A stretch of 64,000 nucleotides of DNA from CAZXEU01 sp965207385. Its GTDB lineage: Bacteria; Bacteroidota; Rhodothermia; Rhodothermales; Bin80. Location of the stretch: positions 1 to 64,000 of the forward strand of contig CBDBLZ010000019.1 of assembly GCA_965207385.1 (NCBI GenBank), given 5' to 3'. Below are positions 1 through 9,186 of this stretch, one piece after another. The stretch's first letter is position 1, and every line of letters begins with the position of its first letter. The notes below the pieces were generated by a model, which did no database searches, was not told the DNA's origin, and saw only the letters and a program-made list of their open reading frames with translations. The position numbers and the translations under genes were made by a program.

Positions 1-471
1 GGACGCGACGTGGCGCTGCTCGGCGACGTGCTCGGCGGCAATGCGCAGCGCACCCGCGCCAGGGTTGTGGCCGCCCATGCCGGAGGCGTGCACGAGTGGG
101 AAGGCTATGTCCACCGCACGGAAGGAGCGTTGTCGGAGGCGTCCCGCACGCTGAATGCGGTGATCCGGGTGCTCCGGCCCTATGAAAGCAATGGGCAGCG
201 CCCTCCGCTTCTTGTGGGCACGTACGTGACGGCCTATCTGGAGGGACGCCAGTTTGACGAGTACTACACACTGCCGAGAGGGGCACTGAGGCAGGGCGCC
301 GCGGTCTGGGTGGTCGAAGAAGGCCGGCTGCGGATTCGCCCCGTGGAAATCATTCAGGAGGTCGAGGACATCGTCTATGTTTCAGGCGGTGTTACCGAGG
401 AAGACGCGGTCGTGACAGGCGCGTTGGACGCCGTCACGGACGGCATGCAGGTTCAGCTGATTACGCAGTAG
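1..471 (+). CDS. RND efflux periplasmic adaptor subunit, C-terminal part (5'-truncated by window edge)
   Basis: The frame is open from the first base, so the N-terminus lies outside the window and only about 156 residues are seen. The visible part fits the beta-barrel and membrane-proximal domains of a membrane-fusion (HlyD/AcrA-like) protein: a segment GTYVTAYLEG resembling the G-x-Y/F-V-x-A motif of the barrel, then a LPRGAL stretch and short strands ending in a hydrophilic tail. Adaptors of this family link an inner-membrane RND pump to an outer-membrane channel. The RND permease starts 17 bp downstream on the same strand, which supports a two-gene efflux operon. The substrate cannot be told. 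Confidence 0.8.
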   Translation, partial: GRDVALLGDVLGGNAQRTRARVVAAHAGGVHEWEGYVHRTEGALSEASRTLNAVIRVLRPYESNGQRPPLLVGTYVTAYLEGRQFDEYYTLPRGALRQGAAVWVVEEGRLRIRPVEIIQEVEDIVYVSGGVTEEDAVVTGALDAVTDGMQVQLITQ

Positions 472-488
472 CCGCTAATGGCGCCGAC

Positions 489-3400
489 ATGAAGAACGCC
501 ATTGCCTATATGGCGCAGAACAGCGTCGCCGCAAACCTGCTCATGGCGCTGATCCTGATCATGGGTATCCTCAGCCTGGTGAGGATTCCGCAGGAGGTAT
601 TTCAGGAATCGAGCCTTGACGCCATAGAAATTCGGGCGGACTATCCCGGCGCAACGCCCGAGGAAGTGGTGGATTCCGTGGTACGCCGGATCGAGGAGGC
701 TGTCGACGGCATCGAAGGGATCAAGGAAATCGTGGCAGCGGCCTCCGAGCACGTCGGAGTGCTGACCATCAGCCTTGAACTGGGCACGAATCTTGACCGG
801 GCACTTGGCGACATCAAGAGCGCCGTTGACCGCATCGACACCTTCCCTGCCGAGGCGGAGCGACCCGTGGTGCGCGAGCTGACCACGCGCAGAAATGTGC
901 TCCAGGTTGCCATCTATGGCAACGCAGACGAGCGCACGCTGAAGGCGCTGGCCGAGCGGGTAAAGGACGACCTGACGGACCTGGATGAGGTCTCTTATGT
1001 GCGAACGGCGGGCGTGCGCGACTACGAGATCTCCATTGAGGTGCCGGAAAGTGCGCTCCACGCATACGGACTGCGTCTTTCCGACGTGGCAGCGGCTGTT
1101 CGCCGGGGAAGCCTGGACTTGTCGGGCGGCAGCCTCGATACGCGCGGCGGTGAGATCCTCGTGCGGTCCACGGGCCAGCGCCTTACCGCGCAAGAGTTTC
1201 AGGACATCATAGTCCGCGCCACTCCCGATGGCGCGGTGGTGCGCGTACGCGACCTGGCAACCGTCACGGACGGTTTCCGGGATGCCGATCTGATCACCCG
1301 ATTCCGCGGATACCCCGCCGCGCTGGTCTCCGTGAGCCGATCGGGCGATGAGCGCGTGCTCGACATAGCCGAAGCCGTGGACGAATACCTGGCGGGTTTT
1401 CGCTTGAGCGTACCCGAGGGGATATCAGTGGACACCTGGCGCAACGAGCACCTCTATCTCAGGAGCCGGCTGGACTTGCTCATACGCAACGGCATCGCGG
1501 GCTTTATCCTGGTGACGCTGGCCCTTGTGCTGTTCATGAACCTGCACCTGGCGCTATGGACGGCGGTGGGTCTCGTGCTTTCCTTCGTGGGCACCTTCGC
1601 CGTGATGGGGGTCCTGGGGCTTTCGATCGATATGACTTCGCTTTTCGCCTTCATTGTGGCCATCGGCATCGTGGTGGATGATGCCATCGTAATAGGCGAG
1701 AACATATACAGGGAAAGGGAGCGTGGCCTTGCTGCTGTGCCGGCTGCCGTGAAGGGGGCCACGCGCATTAGCGTCCCGGTGGTCTTCGCCGTGCTGACGA
1801 CCATAGCGGCTTTTGCACCGATGCTCTTTGTTCCCGGATCGATGGGCAAGCTGATGCGCTCCATTCCCACGGTGGTGATCGCGGTACTGGTGTTCTCACT
1901 GATCGAGTCGCTGTTCATCCTTCCGGCCCACCTGTCGCACATGAAGCGAGGTGGCGGCTCGGGCGCCGTGACAATGTGGCTCAACCGCGTGCAGCAAGCG
2001 ACCAACCGGGCGCTGCTGCGCTTTGTACAGGGTCCCCTGGATGCCGTGCTTCGCTTCAGCACGCGGCGATACGGACTGGTGATCCTGGGCTCGGTGGCGC
2101 TGATGGTGCTTTCGCTGGGCGTGGTCCGCAGCGGGCTGGTAGGGTTCATCTTCATCCCGGAGATCGAGGGCGAGGTGGTTGTGGCGCGCATTGAAATGCC
2201 GATCGGCACACCCGTGCAGAGAACGCAGGAGGCCGTTGAATACGTGCTGTCCACGGGGCACGAAGCTGCCCGGGAAATCGATGCCTCCCTTCCCGAGGCC
2301 CACCCGCCCATTGTTGCCAGTTTCATGTCGAATGTAGGGGAGCAGCCTTCGCTGCGGCTGGCGCCCATGACGGCGGATCAGCACCGCATCATAGAGTCGC
2401 ATGTCGGCGAGGTCAGCTTCGAACTGCTGAGCGCGGAAGAGAGAAAGGTCACTGCGCGTGAATTCGAGGAGCTGTGGCGCAGCAAGACAGGCGCACTGCG
2501 CGGAGCGAATTCGCTGGTATTCCAGTCCGAACTGATTTCGCTTGGCAGCAGCATTCGGGCAGAACTGACGGCGCCGACATCGGTGGAGCTGGACAGGGCC
2601 ACGGCGCGGTTCCGGGAGGAAATCAGCCAGATCGCAGGTGTTTCGAACGTGGATGACGACCGCGACAAGGGCAAGCCGGAGATCCAGCTTGCGCTGCTGC
2701 CCGGAGCGCATTCGCTTGGCCTGACGCAGCAGGATATGGCCACGCAGGTGCGCAGCGCGTATTTCGGAGCCGAAGCCGTGCGTGTACAGCGAGGCCAGGA
2801 CGATGTGCGCGTGATGGTTCGCCTGCCTGGCCAGGAGCGCAACACGCTTTCCGACTTGCAGCGCCTCCGCATACGAACGCCCGCCGGCGGAATGGTGCCG
2901 CTGGCCGAAGTGGCACAGGCGAGCCTGGGCACCAGTCCATCCACGATCGCGCGCCGCGACCGTCGCCGCGTGGTTACCGTATCGGCTGACGTGGACGCCG
3001 ACCAGAATTCGCTGAACGCGGTGATTCGCCGCCTGGAGCGGGAGGTTATTCCTGAAGTGCAGCAGGAAATACCCGGCTTGCGCGTTCGCTTTGAGGGAGA
3101 GCAGCAGCAGCAGGCGGAGGCGATGGGAGCGCTTGCCAGAGGCTTTCTGATTGCCCTGTTCGTCATCTATGCGCTACTGGCGATACCCTTCCGGTCGTAT
3201 ATCCAGCCGTTTGTACTCATGGCTGCGATCCCCTTCGGATTCATCGGTGCTCTGGTGGGGCACATCCTTATGGGCCTGAGCCTGAGCATGCTCAGCGTAT
3301 TCGGGATTGTGGCCCTGAGCGGCGTGGTCATCAACGGGTCCCTGGTGCTCATCGACTTTATCAATGAGCGACAGCGGGCCGGTTCGTCCGTGGAAGAGGC

Positions 3401-3650
3401 CATATGGGAAGGGGGCAAGGTGCGATTTCGTCCGATCATGCTGACGGCGGTAACCACTTTTCTGGGTGTGCTTCCGCTCATCCTGGAGCGTAGCGTGCAG
3501 GCGCAGCTGCTCATTCCAATGGCTGTAAGTCTGGGCGTAGGGGTGCTGTTTGCCACGGTGCTACTCATGATGCTGGTGCCGGCCCTCATGATGCTTCAGC
3601 ACAGGGCGGGAGCCCTGCTGCGCGGCCAGCGGCGCCAGGCGCCCGGCTGA
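489..3650 (+). CDS. RND-family efflux transporter permease (AcrB/MexB-like)
   Basis: The 1053-residue product has the normal length and internal duplication of an RND proton-driven pump. An N-terminal membrane helix (about residues 10-30) is followed by a large porter loop, a helix bundle around 335-480, a second porter loop and a final helix bundle around 875-1040. The paired aspartates of the proton relay are visible at D397-D398 in the motif GIVVDDAIVIGE. It sits 17 bp after the adaptor gene, so both are likely co-transcribed; an outer-membrane channel gene may lie upstream, outside the window. The start ATG aligns with the conserved membrane-anchoring N-terminus. Substrate specificity (drug, bile salt, metal) cannot be read from the sequence. 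Confidence 0.92.
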   Translation: MKNAIAYMAQNSVAANLLMALILIMGILSLVRIPQEVFQESSLDAIEIRADYPGATPEEVVDSVVRRIEEAVDGIEGIKEIVAAASEHVGVLTISLELGTNLDRALGDIKSAVDRIDTFPAEAERPVVRELTTRRNVLQVAIYGNADERTLKALAERVKDDLTDLDEVSYVRTAGVRDYEISIEVPESALHAYGLRLSDVAAAVRRGSLDLSGGSLDTRGGEILVRSTGQRLTAQEFQDIIVRATPDGAVVRVRDLATVTDGFRDADLITRFRGYPAALVSVSRSGDERVLDIAEAVDEYLAGFRLSVPEGISVDTWRNEHLYLRSRLDLLIRNGIAGFILVTLALVLFMNLHLALWTAVGLVLSFVGTFAVMGVLGLSIDMTSLFAFIVAIGIVVDDAIVIGENIYRERERGLAAVPAAVKGATRISVPVVFAVLTTIAAFAPMLFVPGSMGKLMRSIPTVVIAVLVFSLIESLFILPAHLSHMKRGGGSGAVTMWLNRVQQATNRALLRFVQGPLDAVLRFSTRRYGLVILGSVALMVLSLGVVRSGLVGFIFIPEIEGEVVVARIEMPIGTPVQRTQEAVEYVLSTGHEAAREIDASLPEAHPPIVASFMSNVGEQPSLRLAPMTADQHRIIESHVGEVSFELLSAEERKVTAREFEELWRSKTGALRGANSLVFQSELISLGSSIRAELTAPTSVELDRATARFREEISQIAGVSNVDDDRDKGKPEIQLALLPGAHSLGLTQQDMATQVRSAYFGAEAVRVQRGQDDVRVMVRLPGQERNTLSDLQRLRIRTPAGGMVPLAEVAQASLGTSPSTIARRDRRRVVTVSADVDADQNSLNAVIRRLEREVIPEVQQEIPGLRVRFEGEQQQQAEAMGALARGFLIALFVIYALLAIPFRSYIQPFVLMAAIPFGFIGALVGHILMGLSLSMLSVFGIVALSGVVINGSLVLIDFINERQRAGSSVEEAIWEGGKVRFRPIMLTAVTTFLGVLPLILERSVQAQLLIPMAVSLGVGVLFATVLLMMLVPALMMLQHRAGALLRGQRRQAPG

Positions 3651-3684
3651 CAGGGGCGGTAAGCGGATTGCGACAAACGCGACG

Positions 3685-3706
3685 GAACCCTCGCGGAAGG
3701 GTTTTT
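3685..3706 (+). terminator. Intrinsic terminator after the RND operon
   Basis: A 6-bp stem AACCCT/AGGGTT (3686-3691 with 3698-3703) encloses a six-base loop and runs into a short T tract (to 3706). It lies 35 bp after the permease stop and before the next gene, as expected for an intrinsic terminator. Confidence 0.6.
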
Positions 3707-3745
3707 CGTTCATGCCCTTGAGCCAATCCCAATTCAGGAGTTGTC

Positions 3746-4678
3746 ATGCAACGATTTCGCACCACGCACGGCTGCATCGCGGTAGCAGCTGTTCTTCTTG
3801 TTCTGGTAGCGCCAGCGGTGGCGCAAGACGGTCCCAGGTTTTATGTCGGCGCTGAACTTGGCGGCCTGCTTTCGTCTGATGTTACCGTAACGGGCGACAG
3901 CAACGATCGCGCCAGCATATGCGATGAATACATCAATCCCCTGTTTGCATCCGTGCCCGGCTGTACGGACGCGGCCCGAGGGGTAGGAGACAACTGGCAG
4001 GTTCCGTTCGACGGCGCGCGCGGATTCCTTGCCAGCGCCATGATCGGCTACAGGCTGCATCGCATGGTGCGGCTGGAAGCGGAGTATGTGTACCGCTCGG
4101 CCAATCATGCCCAGAGATCCGGTGTGCTCGCGGCCCAGGGAGTCAATGCCGACAAGCTGAGCGACGAGCTGTTCCTGGCGCAGGAGTGGCTGGGACTTGT
4201 TTCGTCGAACGCCCTGATGGGAAACGTAATCCTGGACATCCCGGGGGTAAGCGCGCGCCTGACACCGTTTGTGGGTGTTGGTGCCGGCATTGCCAGCACA
4301 AGTGCCGACTACGCCAGTGTTTGGTCCAGAAACACGGACCCTGCGGCTATCGCAACGGGTCGGGACCAACCCAATGCGGAGCAGATTGCCCGCAACCTTG
4401 CCGGAACGTCCAGTTCGGCTCAGGCCACCATGACGGACAGCCAGGTGGGCTACCAGGTTCTGGCAGGATTTGACTATCCCTTGGCCGATGCAGTCTCTAT
4501 TGAAGTGCGGGCACGCTGGATGCTTACCGACGAGTTTGCCGGCACCGTCGTATGGGACCCGCTCCGCAGCCATGTGCCGAATCTCAGGCGCGACGGCAGC
4601 GAGCCGGTAAACGGCATTATGTCGACGAAGGACTTTTCCTTTGCCGGTCTGAGTGTGGGGATGAAGTACCACTTCTAG
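3746..4678 (+). CDS. Outer-membrane beta-barrel protein (OmpA/P44-like fold)
   Basis: The 310-residue protein begins with a clear signal peptide (hydrophobic stretch AAVLLVLVAP, probable cleavage after AVA before Q27). The mature part alternates in short amphipathic strands separated by polar loops and ends in KYHF, a terminal phenylalanine typical of BAM-assembled barrels. Segments such as FYVGAELGGL and FLASAMIGYRL resemble the opening strands of 8-10-stranded Omp families. The start ATG has a good ribosome site AGGAG at 3736-3740, five bases upstream. The gene appears monocistronic, bounded by a terminator upstream and a decayed methyltransferase downstream. A specific role is not recognisable. 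Confidence 0.75.
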   Translation: MQRFRTTHGCIAVAAVLLVLVAPAVAQDGPRFYVGAELGGLLSSDVTVTGDSNDRASICDEYINPLFASVPGCTDAARGVGDNWQVPFDGARGFLASAMIGYRLHRMVRLEAEYVYRSANHAQRSGVLAAQGVNADKLSDELFLAQEWLGLVSSNALMGNVILDIPGVSARLTPFVGVGAGIASTSADYASVWSRNTDPAAIATGRDQPNAEQIARNLAGTSSSAQATMTDSQVGYQVLAGFDYPLADAVSIEVRARWMLTDEFAGTVVWDPLRSHVPNLRRDGSEPVNGIMSTKDFSFAGLSVGMKYHF

Positions 4679-4840
4679 CGACATGCCGCAGTGCCAGGGT
4701 GGAGCCGGAGTTCGCGGAAAGGCCCCGGATGTGCCTCTTCCCGAAGCAAGGTGGTACCGGTTAGCCGACCGGGCAGATGCGAGCGGGCCCCGCTCTGCGA
4801 TACGCGGGAACCGGTTGCGCAGACCTTTGCGAGGACTGAA

Positions 4841-5533
4841 TTGATCCGGGAGGAAAAGTCGCGCCACAGCGTTCGGCGCCACCTCTGCGTGGACGTGGAC
4901 GCGTATGACGCCGCCATCCGGTCGTTTTGTCCGGGCTACGAGGAAATGCTGGGCGTGCTGGCAGGCGCCGTCGCCGGGCCGGTGCCAGACGGGTCCTCGA
5001 CCTTGGCGCAGGCAGCGGGGCGCTGTCCGAGGCCATACTGCGGACAAGCGGCGATGTCTGCGTCGAGCTCCTGGACCAGGATCCGGATATGCTGCGCCAC
5101 GCGCGAATTCGGCTGGCGCGCTTTGGAGATCGTACCACGTTTACGGAGGGGTCCTTTTCTTGACGCGCTGCCCCGGTGTGATGCAGCGGTGGCGTCGGTG
5201 TCTCTGCACCATGTGCGCTCGCTCAAGGCGAAGCGCGCACTGTATGCGGGCATCCAGGCAGCACTGGAAGAAGGGGGCATCTTCCTGAACGGGGATGCGG
5301 CCGTCCCCGCCTCAGGCGCGGCACGGAAGGCAGCCATCCATGCCTGGACCGAACACATGGGAACGTGCGGCATTGACGCGGAGGGTGCGCGCGCCAACCT
5401 TGAAGCCTGGTCCAGCGAGGATACGTACTTCTCGCTTCCGGAAGAGCTGGATGCGCTGCAGCGCGCCGGGTTTGAGGCGGACTGTATCTGGCGATGCGGC
5501 CCCATGGCCGTGATAGCGGGCTGGAAGGCCTGA
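4841..5533 (+). pseudogene. Class I SAM-dependent methyltransferase, disrupted by two frameshifts
   Basis: Three overlapping frames together encode one methyltransferase. The N-terminal part (to about 4985) is in one frame. The SAM-binding motif I VLDLGAGSG and the following acidic LLDQDPDM lie in a second frame (about 4990-5155). The C-terminal half, with motif VSLHHV and EEGGIFLNGD, returns to the first frame and ends at 5533. The second shift falls in TTTT at about 5152-5156, and removing one T restores the frame. The first shift needs one missing base near 4975-4990. The proposed start is TTG 4841, but ATG 4691 is possible. No single frame covers motif I and the C-terminal motifs, so as written the gene cannot make a working enzyme. 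Sequencing error is an alternative to decay. Confidence 0.7.
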
Positions 5534-6156
5534 GAGAGGCAGTATGGCGGTTTGGGAACAAGGGTTGAGCGCGGAAAGAGCAGCCCTCGAAACCGCCTGC
5601 CTCATCACGGCCTGTTTCGCTGCGATTACCGGATGCGGTTTGCGATCCGCGCCCGGACATGCATCAGGCGCGCAAGTGATTCTCAAGGGCGGACCGGCAT
5701 CCCGGCTGGCGGCAAACGCGGCCAAACAGATTTCCTGCGTGCAAATGCGCCTGGTCGGCCCTTAGTGGCGTTTATGCGCTTGCCTGCCCGTCCTCGGTTG
5801 AGTTTGTGGACGGATCGGACATTGACCGGCACCAAAATGCCAAGCACCAGATCAAAGACGATTACGCAATACAAGATGTGCTTGCCACCGGCGCAGGCTA
5901 TTTTTGCTTCTCAAGGCCCTCGCACGATGGCCTCTTGATTGTCTCGGCTCTGGCATTGGCGGAATCTTAGCTCTTGGGCATACCCTCGTCTTGCTCCCAC
6001 CGAAGCTCAATGGCCGGTGAAGTCCGCTGTCAGGAGGCTGAGACCGTAGTGGAGACAGTGGCAAGATGCGCCTCCCCGCTGAATGTTCGCCAGAAATCCG
6101 AGGCGAACTGGAAGGTGGTTTTCCTTGGTGCGGCCATTGTTCAATTCTAAAGATAA
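5534..6156. other. Gene-poor stretch with a coding-like remnant
   Basis: About 620 bp without a convincing gene. On the plus strand, 5680-5970 is open in one frame and reads like protein near its end (for example KHQIKDDYAIQDVL, then GAGYFCFSRPSHDG), stopping at TAG 5968-5970. It has no credible start and an in-frame stop at 5677-5679 just before it, so it looks like the 3' remnant of a lost gene. I do not recognise the family. The rest (5971-6156) shows nothing, apart from falling GC towards the promoter of the next gene. Confidence 0.4.
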
Positions 6157-6187
6157 TTGAAAGTATGATTTTGAATTAGCATATAAT
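6157..6187 (+). promoter_or_regulatory. Probable promoter of the DUF4143 ATPase gene
   Basis: In a sharply AT-rich patch before ATG 6209, TTGAAA (6157-6162) and TATAAT (6182-6187) are separated by 19 bp. The -10 hexamer matches sigma-70 consensus and the -35 is close; the spacing is slightly long. The local base composition contrasts with the GC-rich surroundings. Confidence 0.5.
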
Positions 6188-6208
6188 TCTATTAGATTAT
6201 CGATCACA

Positions 6209-7909
6209 ATGATCGACCGAGACATATCTGCCAGCGTGCTTGAAGCTGCAGCGCAGCTACCCGCCGTTACGCTTACCGGGCCACGCCAAAGCGGCAAAAC
6301 GACTCTGTGCCGTCTCCTGTTTCCCGAGCATCGCTACGTAACGCTCGAAGCTCCCGACGCGCGTTCATTCGCAACCAGCGACCCACGCACTTTCCTGGCA
6401 CAGTTCCCGGCAGGCGCCATCCTGGACGAAGTGCAGCGCACGCCCGACATTCTGTCCTATCTGCAGGGTATCATTGACGATGATCCGGCGCCCGGTCGCT
6501 GGATTCTGACTGGTTCCCGCAATCTATCCTTGCTGGCGTCTGTAAGTCAGTCCCTAGCTGGCCGTACGGCGGTGCACAATCTGCTGCCGCTTACTTACAG
6601 CGAGGTCACGCGATTCTCCCGGCATCCCTCCACTCTGGATGAAGCCCTGCTTTTTGGCGGCTATCCGAGAATCTTCGACCGTGAACTCAGCCCGGCCAGC
6701 TGGCTTGGCGATTACGTTGCCACCTATCTGGAACGGGATGTGCGGTCCATCACCAATGTCGGCAATCTCGAAACCTTTCGCAGATTCCTCGAATTGTGCG
6801 CGGGACGCACGGCGCAGCTGCTGAATCTCTCCTCCCTTGCCAAAGACTGTGGCGTCTCGCAACCTACCGCCAAATCCTGGCTTAGCGTGCTTGAGGCCAG
6901 CTTCATTGCCTTTCGGCTCCCGGCGTTTCACTCCAACTTGAGGAAGCGGCTTGTGAAGATGCCCAAACTGCACTTCTACGACACGGGACTGGCCTGCTGG
7001 CTATTGGGTATCCGCGAGCCGGTGCAAATTCGTTCGCACCCGCTTCGCGGAGCGATTTTCGAAACCTGGGTGGTATCGGAAGTCATCAAGCACCGCGCGA
7101 ACCAGGGGATTACGAGCGGTCTTACCTTCTACCGCGACAGCAATCGCGCCGAAGCCGACCTGATAATCGAGCAGGCGGAATCGATGACGCTCATGGAGGC
7201 CAAGTCCTCCTCGACTCCATCCCCGGGAATGCTCGCCAGCGCGAGGAGGATCCGCCGCCACGTAGCCAACCCGGGGCGCCCTTGCCGGATCGCAGTGGCC
7301 TACGGCGGCGACGAAGCTCAGCAGTACTCGGACGGACAACTTATTCCGTGGCGGAGGCTCGCGGAAGTGGCTCGGCCAAGCGCTTGCCCTTCCGTGTATG
7401 TGACAACGTCCCAAGGCGAAGCAATTCAGAAGGCGGATGTCCTGGCGCTCTTTCCGAATATGACCTGGAAAAGGGCCACCACTGCTGAGGATGGCTGGGC
7501 GATTATTCAACTGCACAGCGATGAGCTACCAATGACCCTGTTCATTGCGGCTCCAGGATTCACAGGAGAGGTTCAGCGCGGCTGGATCCCCGCCAAAGGC
7601 ATCCTGCGCGCTGAACTCTTGCCCCTTCATTCCGGAGGCTCCGTCATTTTTCCAGCCGCTACCGGCCACATCCCAGGTCTGGCGGGCAGATTAGAGCCGG
7701 TACTGGATAACCACGAGAGAACCTATCTCTACGCCAACAACATTGCCATTAATGGAGGAATGCAGCAACCCGTGCACTTTGACCTCGGAGAGGAATTACA
7801 ACTAGCGGACGCGGAGGGCAACGAAGTGCAGGTTCGAATTGTCGACATCCTGGGACGGTCGGCCCTGATCGATTACCGTGCGATGAACGAGATGATTGAG
7901 CGCAGCTGA
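6209..7909 (+). CDS. AAA-family ATPase with DUF4143 and an unusual C-terminal extension
   Basis: The first ~390 residues match the AAA_14/DUF4143 family: Walker A GPRQSGKTT at residues 24-32, Walker B ILDE at 71-74, sensor-like LTGSRN, and a DUF4143 nuclease-like half with YLERDVRSI and a late TFYRDSNRAEADLIIE. These proteins usually end near 380-420 residues. This one continues to 566 with a compact domain that includes GHIPGL, YLYANNIAINGG and VRIVDILGRSALIDYR. The cellular role of the family is unsettled; suggestions include mobile-element or toxin-antitoxin-like biology. The gene stands alone in an otherwise degenerate island with its own AT-rich promoter, which suggests horizontal acquisition. 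I cannot assign the extension to a known domain. Confidence 0.85.
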   Translation: MIDRDISASVLEAAAQLPAVTLTGPRQSGKTTLCRLLFPEHRYVTLEAPDARSFATSDPRTFLAQFPAGAILDEVQRTPDILSYLQGIIDDDPAPGRWILTGSRNLSLLASVSQSLAGRTAVHNLLPLTYSEVTRFSRHPSTLDEALLFGGYPRIFDRELSPASWLGDYVATYLERDVRSITNVGNLETFRRFLELCAGRTAQLLNLSSLAKDCGVSQPTAKSWLSVLEASFIAFRLPAFHSNLRKRLVKMPKLHFYDTGLACWLLGIREPVQIRSHPLRGAIFETWVVSEVIKHRANQGITSGLTFYRDSNRAEADLIIEQAESMTLMEAKSSSTPSPGMLASARRIRRHVANPGRPCRIAVAYGGDEAQQYSDGQLIPWRRLAEVARPSACPSVYVTTSQGEAIQKADVLALFPNMTWKRATTAEDGWAIIQLHSDELPMTLFIAAPGFTGEVQRGWIPAKGILRAELLPLHSGGSVIFPAATGHIPGLAGRLEPVLDNHERTYLYANNIAINGGMQQPVHFDLGEELQLADAEGNEVQVRIVDILGRSALIDYRAMNEMIERS

Positions 7910-7930
7910 TGGCCGCCGTCGGGTAGGCCG

Positions 7931-7949
7931 TGGGGGAGTCTTACCCCCA
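7931..7949 (+). terminator. Stem-loop after the ATPase gene, possible terminator
   Basis: TGGGGG (7931-7936) pairs perfectly with CCCCCA (7944-7949) around a seven-base loop, 21 bp after the ATPase stop. There is no T tract, so Rho-assisted or transcript-stabilising roles are as likely as intrinsic termination. Confidence 0.35.
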
Positions 7950-8640
7950 AGCCCTGCCGTTTACGCCTTGCTCATCCATAACAAACGAAACTGCAAGCCT
8001 GACGGGGCTGAAGCGTCAAGGCAAATGAATTCATTCAATGGGGAGTCTTTGCCTTCTTCCGGGGCTTTATGGCGGCTGCTGGGCTTGATATTGGGCTTTG
8101 CGGGCAGTTATTACGGCACGCGCACAAGCATGTACACGGGGAATCCTTCACGATGCACACGGGCTGTCGGGCGCCAGTGCGGGCTGGTTTTGTCGCACAG
8201 TTCATTTGGGAATTACATATATCGCTATGCATGCGATCCTGTGTCGTGGTTGCGCTTGGATCCGGCCCCGTCTCCAGAGGCGCAGCGTTCAGGGCCATAG
8301 CCCCGTCCTTCCAACACACAGGGCCTCCGGCTCTGCCGGAACCGGATGGTCATGGAATCCGTGCGTCTGGCATGGCGAGACCGCGCAAACCGCAGGGCGG
8401 CACCTGGCATTCCTCCCCGGGCCAAATGCCTGCGCTGCGGAAACGCACGGTGAATACCCGCCAGCATCTGGCGCCTGCAAGCGGCGGTGGGGCCGTCTCG
8501 GGTCGACGCATGCGGGAAGTTTGGAGTCCAGGACTGTACCTTAGTTGAGGCAGGTGCGGCAGAAGCCGCTCGAAAGACAGGCTCGGCTATTGCGCTGGCC
8601 TGCACATAGACGCACGGATGCCAACGGATTGCGGGACACG
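7950..8640. other. Non-coding or degraded stretch before aroK
   Basis: Nearly 700 bp in which open frames on both strands overlap each other, give low-complexity Arg/Pro/Ser/Cys-rich translations and show no recognisable domain. I see no tRNA, RNase P, tmRNA or transposase signature. It is best read as decayed or non-coding sequence. Confidence 0.4.
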
Positions 8641-9186
8641 ATGCAAAGTGAGCGCATATTCCTGACCGGCTTCATGGGCTGCGGCAAGAGTACCGTCGGG
8701 GCGCTGGCGGCGCCGCTCCTGGACTGGCGCTTCCAGGACTTGGACCAGGAAATAGAGGCGAGAGCCGGTCGCGGCGTCGCCGCCATTTTTGCCAGCGGCG
8801 GGGAAGCGGCGTTTCGCGTGCGCGAACGTGAGGCCCTCCTGGCCACTCCGGTGCGTACCGTCTGCGGTCTTGGAGGTGGTGCGCTCGTGGATGCCGAGAA
8901 TCTGAATTGGGCCCGGATAAACGGTCTGGTGATTTACTTGCAGGTGGATTCCGAGGAGCTGTGCCGTCGACTGGAGAGCTCCGATGTGCGGCGGCCGCTC
9001 CTGGAAAACGACCGGGGCCGGCGCCTGGCGGGAGAGCGGCTGCTGGCCAGGATCAGCGAGCTTCTGGAGGTTCGCACGCCTACGTATATGCAAGCACACT
9101 GCATGATCGAGGCAACGGACATCAGCGCGGAAGAAGCCGCCCAGGCGGTCGTTGCCTCCTACCGGAGCCGGAATGATCGGCGGTGA
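8641..9186 (+). CDS. aroK: Shikimate kinase
   Basis: The 181-residue product phosphorylates the 3-hydroxyl of shikimate with ATP, the fifth step of chorismate synthesis, in the cytoplasm. Visible features are the Walker A loop GFMGCGKST at residues 10-18, the shikimate-binding DLDQEIE after it, the glycine-rich GLGGGAL (Walker B region) and the lid segment RRPLL. The length matches the family. I chose ATG 8641 because the P-loop then lies at the usual distance from the N-terminus; an upstream in-frame GTG/ATG extension carries no conserved sequence. The 3' end overlaps the end of convergent rnhB by 28 bp. A chorismate mutase of the same pathway lies at 30865-31221. Confidence 0.93.
   Translation: MQSERIFLTGFMGCGKSTVGALAAPLLDWRFQDLDQEIEARAGRGVAAIFASGGEAAFRVREREALLATPVRTVCGLGGGALVDAENLNWARINGLVIYLQVDSEELCRRLESSDVRRPLLENDRGRRLAGERLLARISELLEVRTPTYMQAHCMIEATDISAEEAAQAVVASYRSRNDRR

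Noticed and set aside
3734..5047. A 437-codon open frame on the minus strand
   Set aside because: It lies antisense to the barrel protein gene, has a Cys/Arg/His-rich translation with no domain, and is explained by high GC third positions on the other strand.
7896..8600. Several overlapping frames of 60-160 codons on both strands
   Set aside because: None has a plausible start with ribosome site, a recognisable motif or normal amino-acid composition.
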